In this document: one piece after another, positions 1 to 12,483 of the stretch
Layout of the letters: every line of letters starts with the position of its first letter
Position numbering within the stretch: position 1 is the stretch's first letter
Assembly: GCA_030272585.1 (NCBI GenBank)
Contig: BSYQ01000006.1
Span: 191,001-255,000, forward strand
DNA: 64,000 bases
From: Bryopsis sp. KO-2023
Lineage: Eukaryota > Chlorophyta > Ulvophyceae > Bryopsidales > Bryopsidaceae
Direction of reading: 5' to 3'
Notes under the pieces: model-generated
What the model was told of the DNA's origin: nothing
Databases searched by the model: none
The model's input: only the letters and a program-made list of their open reading frames with translations
Program-made: the position numbers and the translations under genes

Positions 1-1951
1 TTACATTGTGTAGGAGATGCTGCTCTCCTATTATTGTTTTGAAGAAAGCAGTGTCTCTGGTACATTTACTTTTCACCAATAACATGCAAAGAGCCCACCC
101 GAAAAGCTTAAAACGAAACAACACAGTACAACCAGCAATCAATAGATTACAGTCAAAGTGTCAGCTAGGCTTACACAGCAACAATAATGAACAACATGAG
201 TCTCATCGAATCAATCAACTAACTACTACACTCGCCAGAGTCTATGTTCCCACCCTCCAGTCACTCCTCTATCCCAACCAACTAGAAAGGCTGCGCACGC
301 CAGTGCGACACTCCGAACAAAGCACACGTATCAACCGCAAGAAACGCAGGAACAAAATCCAGACAAAAGGGAGTGCCCTTTCCCAAAAAAACTGATGCCC
401 ACATGGTGTCTGTTCACGTCGTTGCAGGGCGATTTTCAAGGGGGACTGGGAATTTTGAGTTCTGTTCACTAAGGGGAGGGTTTCTGATAACGCAATGTCA
501 AATTTGGCGTTTTGGACGCACACAGGCACGAAAGTTTTGTACACAGAAGCGTGGGGCTTGCAAGTGGCGTCCTCTGCCGCCGCTGACTTCATTTCCTGGT
601 AAAACCCGATTGCCGAGTCGCATTGCGACGCGCCGCAGCAAACAGATATAATGGCCCCGTAGAGGAAAACAATGGTCGAAGGGCAGCAATTCCTACCGTA
701 ACTTGTTTTTTTAGTTCACTTAGTATTCGAACACTTTATTTTGAGTTCCTACCTGCACCAATGCACCAGCTAATACTTTTTTATTCACATTATAGAGCAG
801 AATTGAACATGTTAGGAAGCACCAACCCTACCAAAAGTACCAATTCTATTCTATCTTCTTCCCCCCATCCAGCTGGGCCAAAAAAATCCTTATATATAAT
901 GCTACTTCTTCTTCCACAAATCGACTTCGGCGCTGGAAGATTCATGACAACCGACCAAAGGCTGTGGGACCAGTCAGTCAGTCCCCTCCAAAGTGAGTTG
1001 GTGACGGACGAACCCGCCCTTCGCGTTTGGACACTTCGGATGTTGGCTGAACGGATTATTTGCAGGATCATATACTTTCTGTAAGTGTTCAGCTGGTGAA
1101 AAAGCAGTAAAGTAAAAAGTCTTGAGGTGAATGAAATATACAGAGAATTTTCAGGGGAGAATTTAGGCAAGAAAAAGGCAGGAACAAAAAAAAGCCAGGG
1201 AGTGGTTGGAAAGGAGTAATTGTGTAAGAGTTAGTGTGCTTGGGGGTGCATTCTCCTCCAAGCATCTGGTCGGAAATGAGATTAAAAATTGTGGAAAGGA
1301 GTAAATCAGGCAGGTAGTTGCCTATATAGTTTGAAAAGTAAGAGCTGGTTTTGAAGAGACTTTGGAACAAGGGTCCTACTTCAGAAAACTCTGTTGAATT
1401 CACATTCTTATATTTAAAGTAAGACCCCTGAATTTTTTTATAGGTAAATATGAAGCTTCTTGCTTGGAATTGTAACTGAACGGGCACCTGCAATAACCAG
1501 TCGAATCGAACCTCCACATATGCAGACGTAGAATTGATACGAATCCAAGTGGTTCACGTAGACGCATGAAAACAGATTAGACCAACAGACTGTCCCAAAA
1601 AGTATTCTCTTAGGTGGGAAAAGGGTGTCTTTTGGTAGTCCCCAACCTCCGCTTTTTGCGCAAGCATGTTCCAAATGCTTGCAAGCTCTGTGACCATACA
1701 ATTGGTCTGCCATATATAAACTGAAACCCTCCAAATGCAATTCAAACTTAAAAGCAGTATCTTCACAAGGTTAGCAAGTCGTTGAACATTGCTGCCTAAG
1801 CCTGCAACAACAGATCCAAACTGTAGAAAAAAAAACAAAAGAGCAAGTATCGACCTAGCAAAACTGACAAATGCGTCTCATAATGAAATGAAGAGTGTCT
1901 CCCACTTTGGAAAATCACACTTGAAGGGTTGAAAAGGATCTCTCCTTCTGC
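1..1951. other. Intergenic, no gene recognised
   Basis: No open frame here has a recognisable domain, signal peptide or splice-consistent continuation. From about 1757 to 1951 the sequence matches, in inverted orientation, the 3' flank of gene A4 (41357 to about 41548), so this part belongs to the duplicated block around gene A1. Confidence 0.6.
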
Positions 1952-3113
1952 TTAACAGAAGCATTTCTGATTGCTTTGGTTCTCGAAGACTCTCTTGCCG
2001 TCGTCGGTGGGGTCCTTCTTCAACCAAGGACCGTCGCAGTCCTCGCAAGTGCAGAGACCCCTCTTGAAGTCGGAAGCGCAGCACATGGCTTTGCCGGGTC
2101 CCGAACAGGCGATAAGCTGGCTGGCGCCGCCGCAGACGTCCCCGCTCTCTATGACCTTCTCTTCGGTTCCTGAAGTGGCGTCACCAGTGCACAGACTCTC
2201 CGCAACTACAGAGTCGCCCTCTGCATGGAGACACGAAAACCCACTGTCAGGAAATGCACTCAACATCCATGAGTAACGAAGACTTTATTGAAGAAACTCA
2301 CTGTTGCACGCGCTAGCGGATGCTGTGGCGAATGCATTTGCGACAGCTTTGGTGACGGCCTTGACGTAGGAGCTCTCAAAGTCTTCTTTGGTCCCAGAGT
2401 TGTTCACGCAAACGTCCGCCTGTGCCTGCGCCGCCGCCTCGGCAAGCGCGACAGACACAGCGCGGACATCTGCATAGCAGAAAGCAGTGGCAAATTCGCC
2501 ATCGAAAGCATCGGCCGCGGCTTGGGCCAGCGCTTCGGCGAAACCCAAAGCGAAGGTGTTACCACCTGAGGCGGACCATCCGCATGCGAAACCCCTGCCG
2601 TCGCAAGTCACCTTGGCGGCGGCATTCGACCAAACTTCGGCGATCGCAGTGGCGACTGCGGTGGCGGCGGCCTCGACCTTTCCACCTTCACAGGCATCTT
2701 TTCCCTCGCCCCACCAGTCGTTAAACGCTTCGCTGAACTTGCTCTGAGAGCTGCTCACCGCCTATTAACAATGAAAAGGAGGAAGAACCAAGTCAAATCG
2801 CTTCGATTCTCAGGCAAAAATGTCGGCAACCAAGAAACACCTCGCAACAAAGATCACCTCGCAATCGGCGCCTGCTTGACCATTGCAGTTACCAGCAGTC
2901 ACGAGAATTTGCAGAGAAGCGAAAGCACTGCAGCTGGGATCGGCGGCTCCGGGGCAATCCACGGCCAGGCCGCTTCCTGCAAAAACAAATCGAGCGGCGG
3001 TCAAGATTCGATCACTGCATTCAAGCAGCACGACCTTGCTGTCTTCACAGGCCCATTAACTACCCACCACACAACAGCGCCACCAAAGCGAGACAAAGAG
3101 CCGACTTCGTCAT
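1952..3113 (-). CDS. Secreted Ala-rich, Cys-containing protein, family A copy 1 (A1)
   Basis: Four exons read on the minus strand: 3113-3068, 2976-2858, 2761-2302 and 2220-1952 (46, 119, 460 and 269 nt), all with GT-AG introns, giving 297 aa. The first exon encodes a signal peptide (MTKSALCLALVALLCG). Exon 2 encodes a short segment with four Cys. Exon 3 is an Ala-rich, probably helical region of about 150 residues with scattered Cys. Exon 4 is a compact Cys-rich tail ending KCFC. I recognise no known domain. The protein is probably secreted or extracellular; its function is unknown. The exon lengths match the other three copies. The tail (DFKRGLCTCEDC) groups A1 with A4, not with A2 or A3. 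Long open frames on the opposite strand are shadows of the Ala-rich codons. Confidence 0.85.
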
Positions 3114-3190
3114 TGTTTTTTTTTTTGTTCAACTGTTAAAGAAAAAAGTAAGCAAGCCAACCCGGTTCGTCTCTACTCTCCACTGCGCAT

Positions 3191-3244
3191 TTTTTATAGT
3201 CCCAAAAAACTTTGGACGGCAGCCCTTGGGAAAAGACTTTTCCC
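3191..3244 (-). promoter_or_regulatory. A1 promoter: TATA box and upstream palindrome
   Basis: On the minus strand a TATAAAAA box lies at 3198-3191, about 78 bp before the A1 start codon. A near-perfect palindrome GGGAAAAGACTTTTCCC lies at 3228-3244, 115 bp before the start. The same two elements stand at the same spacing before A4, and related forms precede A2 and A3. The role as promoter and factor-binding site is inferred from conservation. Confidence 0.6.
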
Positions 3245-3735
3245 ATGAATCAGGCATGCCACTTGGGCAAGCGCCTCAAAACCAAGGTTGCCATCATCAA
3301 TCCAGTCGTTTAATCTCTCCAGGTTATCCAGCAGTAGTATCCACGCGCAGCGGAGCCTTCCAGAAAAATAATTTTTTAGAGTGCCTGACGACTCTTCCTC
3401 TGTCTTGTGCTGTCCTGTTCTGCAAGAAAGAGAAACCTGTGGTGAACAGGACTCCTCAGGCAACATGTAACTATAGATTGATTGATTGTCATTCCAAAAA
3501 AAAAGAGAATACTACCATTGGATTTCCATGTAATCATCTTTGTTTGCTTGTTTGGATGTCGGTCCGGGGACGCGAGGGAATGATTGGCATTCGAATGGGC
3601 CACCCAGAGATGGGGTTTGTGGAGGTGACAGGGTAGTAAAGTTTCCCTGTGCAGCAATCGAGTCCCAGTTGTGGGTGTCGTTTTTCGCCGTCTTTTCTCT
3701 TCTATCATTCCAAGTGCGCTGCGAGATGGACCGGG

Positions 3736-4779
3736 ATGGCGATTGCAATGCGGGCGGCCGTTGTTTCCATTTGCTGTTGTGTTTTCCTGTTTACTGAGCA
3801 TGCCTTTCAAGACACCAGTGGATTGAAAGAAGATTTGGAGACAATTCGAAGGGCTTTTGCTGCGACCAACAAGCGTCTCGGTGTGGTAACCAACACCACC
3901 GAGAGCGTGGGGTTCTGGGGGAAAAGAAGCAATGGGCAGCGTATTACTCAGGTCGATGATAAAACCACCGGAGCAGAATATTTGCTGAATCTCAATGCGT
4001 GGGGTTCGCATGACTTTCACTTGGTGAAGAGCCACAGGCGAGAGCAGGTCTTGCCCAGAGGGAGAACGGAAAACTCATCCGTTCGAACTACGGCGAAGAG
4101 TGTTTCGGAGACGCTTTTCCAAGACGGAAATATGCACATGAGATTCCACCTGGCGTCGGTTGACATATTCAGGAGAGTCCCCAAAGGTTGGTTCGATGTT
4201 GAGACGTTTAGGGTGGGCAATGTCCCTCCTGGTGCGTCCTATCTGAAGGCAGTGGACTACCGGTTCATTCTGAGACAAAACGCTCTTCTCGACCTGTCGC
4301 TTTTGGAAGAAAGAAACGTCGTCGAGATACGGTCTGTGGAGGATATCCCCGATTTCGTGACGGGCCGTTGTTTTTCGATTAATTTCACCGATTCTGGTCT
4401 CGCGATGCTGCCTGGTCTAGCTTTGGGATCCAACGATTTTTCAGGATTCGAATTTTCAGAATCTTTCAGCAACGATTTGTACAGGGACGCAAGCGTTTCT
4501 TTTAGAGTGTGCGTTACGTCTGGGGATGCCAAGGAAGGACCACTGGTGCTTCTCACTGAGACCAACAGGTCAGGATCAGAAATACCCACTCGATTGGCTG
4601 GAGAAAATATCAAAATGATGTTTCTTGGACTAAAGCAAACAGTGTATGACTACGTGGATGAGGGAGAAATCGTCTTTCCTGTTGTGAAGAATGCCTCAAT
4701 GAACTCCCAGATGGACCTCTTGGTTGGGTGGGTCGTGGTTGCAGCCCTGCTGTTTTGGTTAGAAGTTTTCATTCCGTGA
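3736..4779 (+). CDS. Single-exon type I membrane protein, unrecognised
   Basis: An open frame of 347 codons from the ATG at 3736. That start puts a hydrophobic signal peptide at the N-terminus (MAIAMRAAVVSICCCVFLF). An in-frame ATG at 3649 would add 29 residues in front and bury it. The C-terminus has one hydrophobic helix (LLVGWVVVAALLFWLEVF) and stops two residues later, so the bulk should be extracellular or lumenal with a minimal cytosolic tail. Several NxS/T sequons (NTT, NSS, NFT, NRS, NAS) fit a secreted ectodomain. I recognise no domain. It is divergent from A1, about 620 bp away. It lacks the introns found in most neighbours. Confidence 0.7.
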   Translation: MAIAMRAAVVSICCCVFLFTEHAFQDTSGLKEDLETIRRAFAATNKRLGVVTNTTESVGFWGKRSNGQRITQVDDKTTGAEYLLNLNAWGSHDFHLVKSHRREQVLPRGRTENSSVRTTAKSVSETLFQDGNMHMRFHLASVDIFRRVPKGWFDVETFRVGNVPPGASYLKAVDYRFILRQNALLDLSLLEERNVVEIRSVEDIPDFVTGRCFSINFTDSGLAMLPGLALGSNDFSGFEFSESFSNDLYRDASVSFRVCVTSGDAKEGPLVLLTETNRSGSEIPTRLAGENIKMMFLGLKQTVYDYVDEGEIVFPVVKNASMNSQMDLLVGWVVVAALLFWLEVFIP

Positions 4780-6952
4780 TGGTTAGGATTCTACATTGAA
4801 ACCATTTTTTCCCCAAGCGTGGCTTAATTGCAAGGAGAGGTGCTTGCCAGCACCTCTTTCTGGTGGATTCATTTGTATTTGTTGGAATGTTGGTGTGCGT
4901 GTGGTGAAGAGATGGGTTCTTGTGATGGATTGTAGAATTCTGGATTTGAACATTGTTCTTTTATCACAAGCAAGATAGAGTTCTGATATACATAGGCCAA
5001 AAAAAGCAGAGGATAGTGACTGGAAACTTGGAGGGATATTGTTGCGGGATATTGTTGTGGGACACCTGAACTGACAACGATAGTGTACTAATGTAATATC
5101 GCAGCTCGATCCACAGTAAACTGCCGTTTCCTACCTCCTTATCAAGGTCTAGTAGACTTTTTCCACATCAAAATCTGACACTGATACTAATTCAAATTCC
5201 AGAAATTCCCTTCGACTGTACTCACGTCTCTGCCAGTACTAAACCCCATTGAAATGGTGCCACCAAACAGCCATCCCTCTTCAACCTGTCAACCGTTCGA
5301 ACTCCCAACAATATAAACAGACTAGCACAGCTCGTGTTCATACTTGAACACGTGTTTAGTGTTACAGCATATTTGTTACAGTGGGATCCATGAGTGGTTC
5401 TAAAACACTCCAAAAAAACAAAAACTGGATCACCCCCGAGTGATCTAACCATGACCAGAAGAAAACCGTTGCTAAATATCGAAACATGCTGGAAAAGTGC
5501 ATCATTATGTTCTAGAAAAGGAAATAAAGAAGTTGCATAAACAGTGTCCACATATCAGCAGCTGGGGGGTTTCCTTTACACCCCTCTCATCATAATATAG
5601 CATCATTACACATGATTCCCTTTTGCAAGGAACTCGAGTAACCCCAACGGAAGCCGACCAAAAGCTTCCTCCAATCAAAAAAACATCACAAAAAATCTGA
5701 ACAATTAGTGCTTTTTTTTTTTTTCATTTACCAGTCCCCTCATAACGTTTGACCAAAGTTAAGAAAAAAACGTTCAGCAAAAAAAAAAACATTCACAGCA
5801 AAGGCGAAACCGATGGGTGTTTTTGCAAGCTGTCCCTTGTCATCATCACCCCTCCACCATTTTTGCTCGATGTTACCCCATGGTTGACCCCCCCCCCCCA
5901 ACACCACAAATTATTTTACCCCACAAACCACAGTTCACATTTCCCCACAGATTCTCAAACACAGCAGCCCTGAATAACCATTTATTGCGCCTCAGCACAT
6001 CAGCCCACAAAATTGCACCCCAAACCATCGAATCAAAAAAATGGGAAACCCGACCGAGCAACACAACCGACAACTTCCATCAGCACTCTGGAGGATCAAA
6101 AGTATCACCTTTCCTCCATCATTCTTTCATTTGTTTTCTTCTTGTTGTTCTTTTCATTGAGCCACTCACCCCGACTGATCGATTCTTGCGAACCGATCTG
6201 AAAACAGTCAAACCAGTAGTCAACAGACAGACAGACAAAAACGGAATGGTAACAAAACAGTATTACTCCTGTTTCCCCACATTTAACCCCCCCAAAAAAA
6301 CATCCAATGCTCCTATCTGCTGAGATTGAAAACCGTTTCGAATGCCTGCTGTATCCTTCAATCCACCAGTGAATGCAAGAAGACAAAAAACAATACTACC
6401 TTAGGAGTATCCATCTGCATAAACCCACCATGTTTGGACAGCATTCAGGACAATATTCTTCCACAACCTACACTCCACTTGTGAAACATACTGCAAGAGT
6501 GTAAAAAAAAATATAGAGCAACCCTGAGACTTGTATGTATCTTCACCAGCACAGACAACCTGAAGCAGCCCTCAAAACCCAAATTTGAGATGTCAAGCCG
6601 ACTTGACAAACCCTCCAAATTCGAGTTTTTCCTTTTTTTCGATCGATTGGGAGCACCCAATCCAGTCAACCATAGCAAGCCTCCACTAGTGAAGTGAAAC
6701 AAAAATAAAAAACAACAACTTTGGGGATTGGCTACCATCAAGAAAAGAAGTATACTTCAAAGGAAAATTAAAAAATATGCAAGACTTCCTATTGAAAAAA
6801 AAGATATATATATATGGACACCAACGCCAGAAAAATAACGTTGTTTTTTTTTCTAGCGTCCTGCTCCATCCAGTCTGACACTAACTTAGTAAGCAAGAAT
6901 TCTAGCGAAACTAAGAGAATAAACCCACTCTTTAAAACAGTGGGTGCACACT
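4780..6952. other. Intergenic, no gene recognised
   Basis: An AT-rich stretch with poly-A, poly-T and poly-C runs. I found no open frame with a domain or convincing splice structure. It separates two convergent genes. Confidence 0.5.
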
Positions 6953-8537
6953 TCACAGCAGCTGATTTCCTTTTTGGCAATGCAGCTCTCCATCGGCCAG
7001 GGCTTTGAGAGTGAACCAAGAAACTTGAAGTCCGATCATGCAAATCAGGATCTTTTCGACCAAACCGATCCAGAAGAACATATTCAAGCCATTGGCATCC
7101 ACATTCCGAGGCATTCTCCTGTCTTTCAAATATCGAATTCTCGATCTTGATTCCACACAATATATAACCAGCATCGGCAGAAGGAAAGCCACCACCACAT
7201 GCCAGAAACCCCCCACTAACCAACAGGGATAATCTCCTGATGCAGGCAGGGGTCTATTCAATGGAAACCCCATGACAGACATTCGAACCAAGACTTCTTC
7301 GATGATGTACCCGATCTATTATAAAAGAAAAAGAAAAAAATCATTGGAACATTGCTTCAATGATCTTGGCGAGTTTTTTTCTTTCTCAAGACGGGGTCGT
7401 TTGTTTGGTTGGTTCTTTCACCTTTATATCTGAAATACATTCTTAGGGCTAGCCAATGAAAACATTAAAAAAAGACCTTCACATGAATAAAAAAATGGAA
7501 GGCACTCATTTACTGAACGTATCAATATTATCACCGCAACGTCCGCACTGGATGCAACAAGTTAAAAACAGAAAAAAACAAAAAACAAGTTAAAGTAAAC
7601 GTGATGTGGAAGGCTGTAGAAAACATGACAAGAAAACTCCCAAAAACAAGAAATAGGTTTCATTGGCACCTGATTGACATTGTCTGCCAGTTGTTCATTG
7701 ACAGCACATTCCGACTGGAACCGAAAAATCCATGTCATGGCGAGGGCGCTGTCAACACCTTGAATCATCAAATGCTGTTTGAAAGGAAATTGCATGGCAA
7801 AGCCTTCCATAAGGACAGGGGCAATTCCGGTATGAGTGATTATCCTGAGGAAGGTGAAGTTGGTGACAAAAATTTTCGCCGGATCGTCTCCGATCGTCAT
7901 GACCACCACATCTATGCAAGATGCTACCACTCGAAGCGAGCCCATTATTCTTATTCTTCCCTGTTGAAAAAAAAAAACAGATTCTAGTCAACAGTTTTTT
8001 TTTATCATGAGGTTTGTCCCGCCCCTGATCATCGTCAAGCAGCCGGTCTCCAGGTGGTGCATTTTCAACCAATTCACAAAATAATAACAATGGTCCCCCG
8101 TTTCTCATTCACAAAATCGAAAGATATTTTGCAGTGAAAGATCGTTTTTCAGGGACTTGTTATGAATTTCCAGAAGCACGAACCTGAAAATTGCCAGGAG
8201 CGTATAGACCCCGTCGATTCATCGTGCACCAGTACATAAAAGCAGTCACTAGGATGATGAACAAATGCCCAGCTTGATGCCCCAAATAGTTCCACCCACT
8301 GGCTTCACATGAAATCATTCTTGCCATGCAATAGATAATGCCAAAGGTGAAGAAATTCCTGTCCAAATTCGCCACCGATTCTTCCATGGAAATCATGAAT
8401 CCATGTTCGGTTTGTGGGCAGCGGAACCTCAGCCACCTGTCCCAAGGGCAAACCAGATTCATTCCTCCACCGAGGTTCGTCTGCCGAGAGTGTTGCGGAT
8501 CCATTGTTGACTTTCGATCGATGGAGGAATTTGGCAT
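6953..8537 (-). CDS. Multi-spanning membrane protein, unrecognised (three exons)
   Basis: Three minus-strand exons, 8537-8184, 7960-7670 and 7315-6953 (354, 291 and 363 nt), all phase 0 with GT-AG introns, encode 335 aa. About seven hydrophobic segments can be seen: two in exon 1 (NFFTFGIIYC and HLFIILVTAFMYW), two or three in exon 2 (around VVASCIDVVVMTIG and FLRIITHTGIAPVLM), and two in exon 3 (VVVAFLLPMLVIYC and FFWIGLVEKILICMIGL). I do not recognise the family; it could be a receptor, transporter or enzyme. The consistent phases and continuous hydrophobic topology support the exon model. The start codon is the first ATG of the open frame and the 5' end could extend further. Confidence 0.65.
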
Positions 8538-9796
8538 CGCGTTTCACGTGCGCGCTTGGCTCCGGGGAAAAAAATGGGGGCGGTGATTTTTTGGAGGGCC
8601 AGCGGTAAGAGGGCGTGGATTTTATTCCAGTTTACGGGCTGCTTCTCGTAATCTCGGGCGTGTCTTTTTTTGGGGGCGTGCCGGTGATGTGAATGAGTCA
8701 CGGCAAAGGCTTATTAAATATATTTTTGACTCCAAGTCATCTCACACAATGACATTTTGGGTTGCTAAAATAATAAAAAAAAACATATTTAATTTCTACA
8801 CGTTTTTTAGAGCAGGAGTGAGTCATCGCTTGGTTTTCTGGCTTTTCGCGAACAGGCGGTTTAGTGTTTTCTGTTCGTTTCTGTTCGAAGGCAGCGGCCC
8901 AAGCACTTGTTGCAATTCTGGATTACTGTAAGAGTCTTGGAGCACGCATCAGTGGGGTGCTGGTTCGTCACAAGCATACAACAATCGGGAACGCGGACAG
9001 ATGCGCAGGACACAGTGTGATTGGCACCATGTATGTAATCTGATGTCTGCTTTTGTTTGCATCAGATATAGTATGACACTGCTCCTGATTCGATTGGGGT
9101 AGAGAAAGGCATACAGTACATGATCAATGTAATTTATGTTTGTTGTTGTTTTCTTGTAAATGATCAATATTGTGCAGCAGCTGTGAACTAAATATAAAAA
9201 ATATATTATGAAACACAGTGGGCAATTCAGCTCTGCATTTAAAAATGCCAGCTGATTCAAAGCCGAGGTATATTTATATCATCATTCATTCAATCACGAT
9301 TCACAGACCATCGAGCAAATCAGCAAATTATTTGCCAACCTCTTTACATGCATCAATCACAATAACCTCGGTCCAAGCAGAAAGTTTTTTATTGCCCCTC
9401 TCTTGCCCTTGTAACAATTAGGCCCACACCCCAAGACATCCCTCCTAGACACCCATCACGACATCATCAACAAAAGATCACCTTGTATAAAACCACACCC
9501 ACACTCCAAATCCCCGAAGTTCTTCTCTGGACCATAGCAACAGCAATTCAAAAACCAAATAAGCCACCATCAACACAAATTCATAAGAGATTAAATTATG
9601 GCACTCAATATATCGGAAGCATTCCGTTTATGGACCACCTTGACCCGTCCAAACACACACCGATAAAAAGAGCAGCAGTAGAGGTTAAAAAAAGTTGAGG
9701 CACCCAACCCAGCAAATCTTCCAAGAAAATCTTCCAGCTATCCTCCTTTCTTCCCCGATGGACAGGGAGGTCATCTACTTTATATGAACCCAGTGC
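8538..9796. other. Intergenic, no gene recognised
   Basis: AT-rich sequence without a supported coding exon. It contains the upstream region of the seven-helix membrane protein gene and the 3' flank of B1. Confidence 0.5.
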
Positions 9797-10719
9797 TTAT
9801 CCAATGGCTCCTCCAAGACCACCAAGGGCACCACCTCCACGGCCACCGCCGCCGCCTCCGGTGAGGCCACCAATGGCGTTCCTCACGAAGTTAGCTTTTC
9901 TTTGCAGGATACCCTACAGAATCAGCCAGTAATTAGCTTGCCATACAGAGGCATTGACAGTGATAAAACCAGGAAACCCTGCAGAACCAGCCAGTAACAT
10001 CCTTTCCATGCAGAAACATTGACAAGAATAAAATCTGGATTCACGTGAAGTTTACCTGTGGAGCACTAGCGGGCCTGGAGCCACGTCCAGAAGGACGTTC
10101 TTCTGGGGGTGGGGAGGGAGGAGGAGGAGGCGGGGGAGTTGGCGCAACGGCGCCTCCCTTCTTTCCAGCCTTCTCAACCACGACCTGTAAGGCAATACGT
10201 CCCATCATGCAGCAGCCAAAGAAACAGAACAGGGAAAACGAATTGGCGCCGCCGTCACAGCGATTCTCCCGCGATTCTCCGCAGCATTCGGAAGCAATGA
10301 TTCTTTACCTTCTTGGGAGCAGGTGCGACAACCTTTTTAGGCGCTGCGGCCACAACCTTCTTTGCAGGGGGAGGTGCGACTTCCTTCACCTCCTTTACAA
10401 CCACCTTTTTGGTTGGTGGAGGAGGAGGGGGGGCAGCTTTGACTTCCTTCAACACCACAACCTTTGGCGGCGGCGACGCAACGACCTTCTTCGCCGGAGG
10501 AGGTGCCTTCTTACCTGCGAAAGATCCGGAAGCCATATAAACCACACGAAACTACGCTCCACCGCGATCACCAAATATCTCCCGGTGGTGCAGTAAAAAA
10601 ACCAGACAATGTTGTTTGAAGAAAAAGGTTTAGGCGCCGCCGTTGATCAATGGGAGCTTCAGCTTACCCGAAACGAGGGCAAGGCAAGCCACCAACAGAA
10701 CAAACGTAGCCGTCTTCAT
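9797..10719 (-). CDS. Secreted Lys/Pro/Val-rich, Gly-tailed protein, family B copy 1 (B1)
   Basis: Four minus-strand exons, 10719-10668, 10514-10309, 10184-10056 and 9913-9797 (52, 206, 129 and 117 nt), give 167 aa. Exon 1 is a signal peptide (MKTATFVLLVACLALVSG). Exon 2 is a repeat of Lys-Lys-Val-Val-(Val/Ala) units spaced by prolines, for example PPPAKKVVASPPPKVVV. Exon 3 is Pro-rich with a Gly/Arg/Ser end. Exon 4 encodes a short conserved segment (GILQRKANFVRNAIGG) and a Gly-rich tail. Composition suggests an extracellular structural or wall-associated protein; this is inference. B2 has the same exon order, the same phases and an exon 4 of identical length (117 nt), which validates the model. 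It lies about 1.8 kb downstream of the A2 stop, in the same orientation. Confidence 0.8.
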
Positions 10720-12483
10720 CCTAGATCAACGAGTCTTTGAAAGATTGCTGAACAATTGATATCTCAGGCACGTTTTAGTTCTCCACAATTCCTGCACCTC
10801 CAAACCGGTTTCCGAGATCGTTCTCAGGTTGACGAACTCTCCTCTCGCAGGTGGGTTTTGTAGGACCGCCATCGATCAAACCAATCCCAAAGATTCCGCT
10901 CAAGCCCGACAAGCGATGGGGCAGGCAAGGATTATCGATGCGACTTGCCAAAGAACACCACATCCAGACAGACATGCTGTGAGGGCTGGGTTGATGTGGT
11001 TTTGATGGTGCCTGTCCAAATCGATCGGGCGGCTGCGAAAGCCGAATCGACTTTTTCGGATCCCAAAACGGGGCCCAAAAACTTGCATGAATTAATCTGG
11101 CTTTGGAGATCGAAATTGGACCCTCAATCAACCAATGGTTACATGTTGCCTTGGAAGCCACCTGCAATAAAGGCTTCTTACAGAAATCTGGGCATCTGCG
11201 CATGTATTCTTTTGGCTGGTTTGCTGGAACGACCTGCTCGAAAATGCGTCCAGGTGAGGCTTGCCTGTTGCAAGAAGGATTGATTGGTTGCGAAAAAGCA
11301 ATGACTACTAGTCATTTAATTGTTAGTAACCTTACCCTACCCCCCAGTTGTCTCTCCTGATCTGGAAAATGTCAATGAGAAATGCGTGATGTTATACAGG
11401 CAGCAACCCATTGAAAGTGTGTCGAAACCACATCCGACTCCTCACATCTATGTTGGAAACAATCATGATTGATCGAGAACCTTCCAATTCCAAATTTGGA
11501 CCATTGTTACTCCTGCTCTGGATATCACCACACACTTCAACCAGTATTGCAACCATGCACTTGGACACTTGAAGAGTTTTTCAACATCTATATTTGTGGG
11601 AGGGTGGTCAGTTGATAGGATGGTCCCTGTTGGATTTCAATTTTTTCTTGCTTTTCATTTTCCTTGACTTGTTTCTGAACAGTATACAAGGGAGCTGTGT
11701 CTCCGCATCCAATACGATTTTTTTCTCTGTTTGGACGACTAACCAAGTAGTTAGTCATCTTGCAGACGAAACACAGTTTTTTCGGTGCATCATTGACAAT
11801 ATGCTGCTTGCTCTTTCTTTAGGGGAGATTTTTGCCAAGAGTTGTTTTCTTAAGAGTGAAAGCCAGGTTAAAGGGTTCCTTACGAATTGCTGTACATGTG
11901 TTTGTTCAGAAACTTTGAGCATAGTAGCCCTGTGAACTTCCGTGTCGGGTTAATCAGTTCACAGGGAACATTTTGAGTGAGACCAGACTATCTGTACATG
12001 TAGGGGCACGACAAATATTACAACATTTTATTGAGTGTACCATGCAACTTTACGATGCTCCTCAAAAATGAGGATTAATTACAGCTCTAGTGGAAGTTAA
12101 AACAGGACCATTAAAAATATCGATTGCGAGTTAAAGAAAATCCCTCCCAGTCAATTCTGGACGAGTTCAGTGTAGGAGGCATACGATGGAAATGACTTGT
12201 GGATGTGGAAGTCTGGACATACCGATTCGTAGGCTCAGAGGGTTCAAAAAGCCAAGTCACAAACGAAATAAAGCTAAGGGATAACTGCAGGAAAATTTTA
12301 AAAACCAAATTGCAACAAGGTCAGCTAGCTAGCAAGTCGTTGAACATTGCTAATTTCTGAGGCAACCACCTACAACAAAACTGATCAAAAGGAAAAGAAA
12401 ACTCAAAATGAACTCAAAAGTGCCTTCTTTTCGAATGCAATGAAAAGAGTACATCTAGATATATATTCGCCCTTCTTCTATAT
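10720..12483. other. Intergenic, no gene recognised
   Basis: Contains the B1 upstream region and the A2 downstream region. Near 12333-12346 a short block (CTAGCAAGTCGTTGAACATTG) matches the downstream flanks of A1 and A4. No supported gene. Confidence 0.5.

Noticed and set aside
2288..2747. Plus-strand open frames over exon 3 of A1 (and the equivalents over A2, A3 and A4)
   Set aside because: They are antisense shadows of Ala-rich GC-biased codons; the minus-strand reading has the signal peptide and consistent splicing in four copies.
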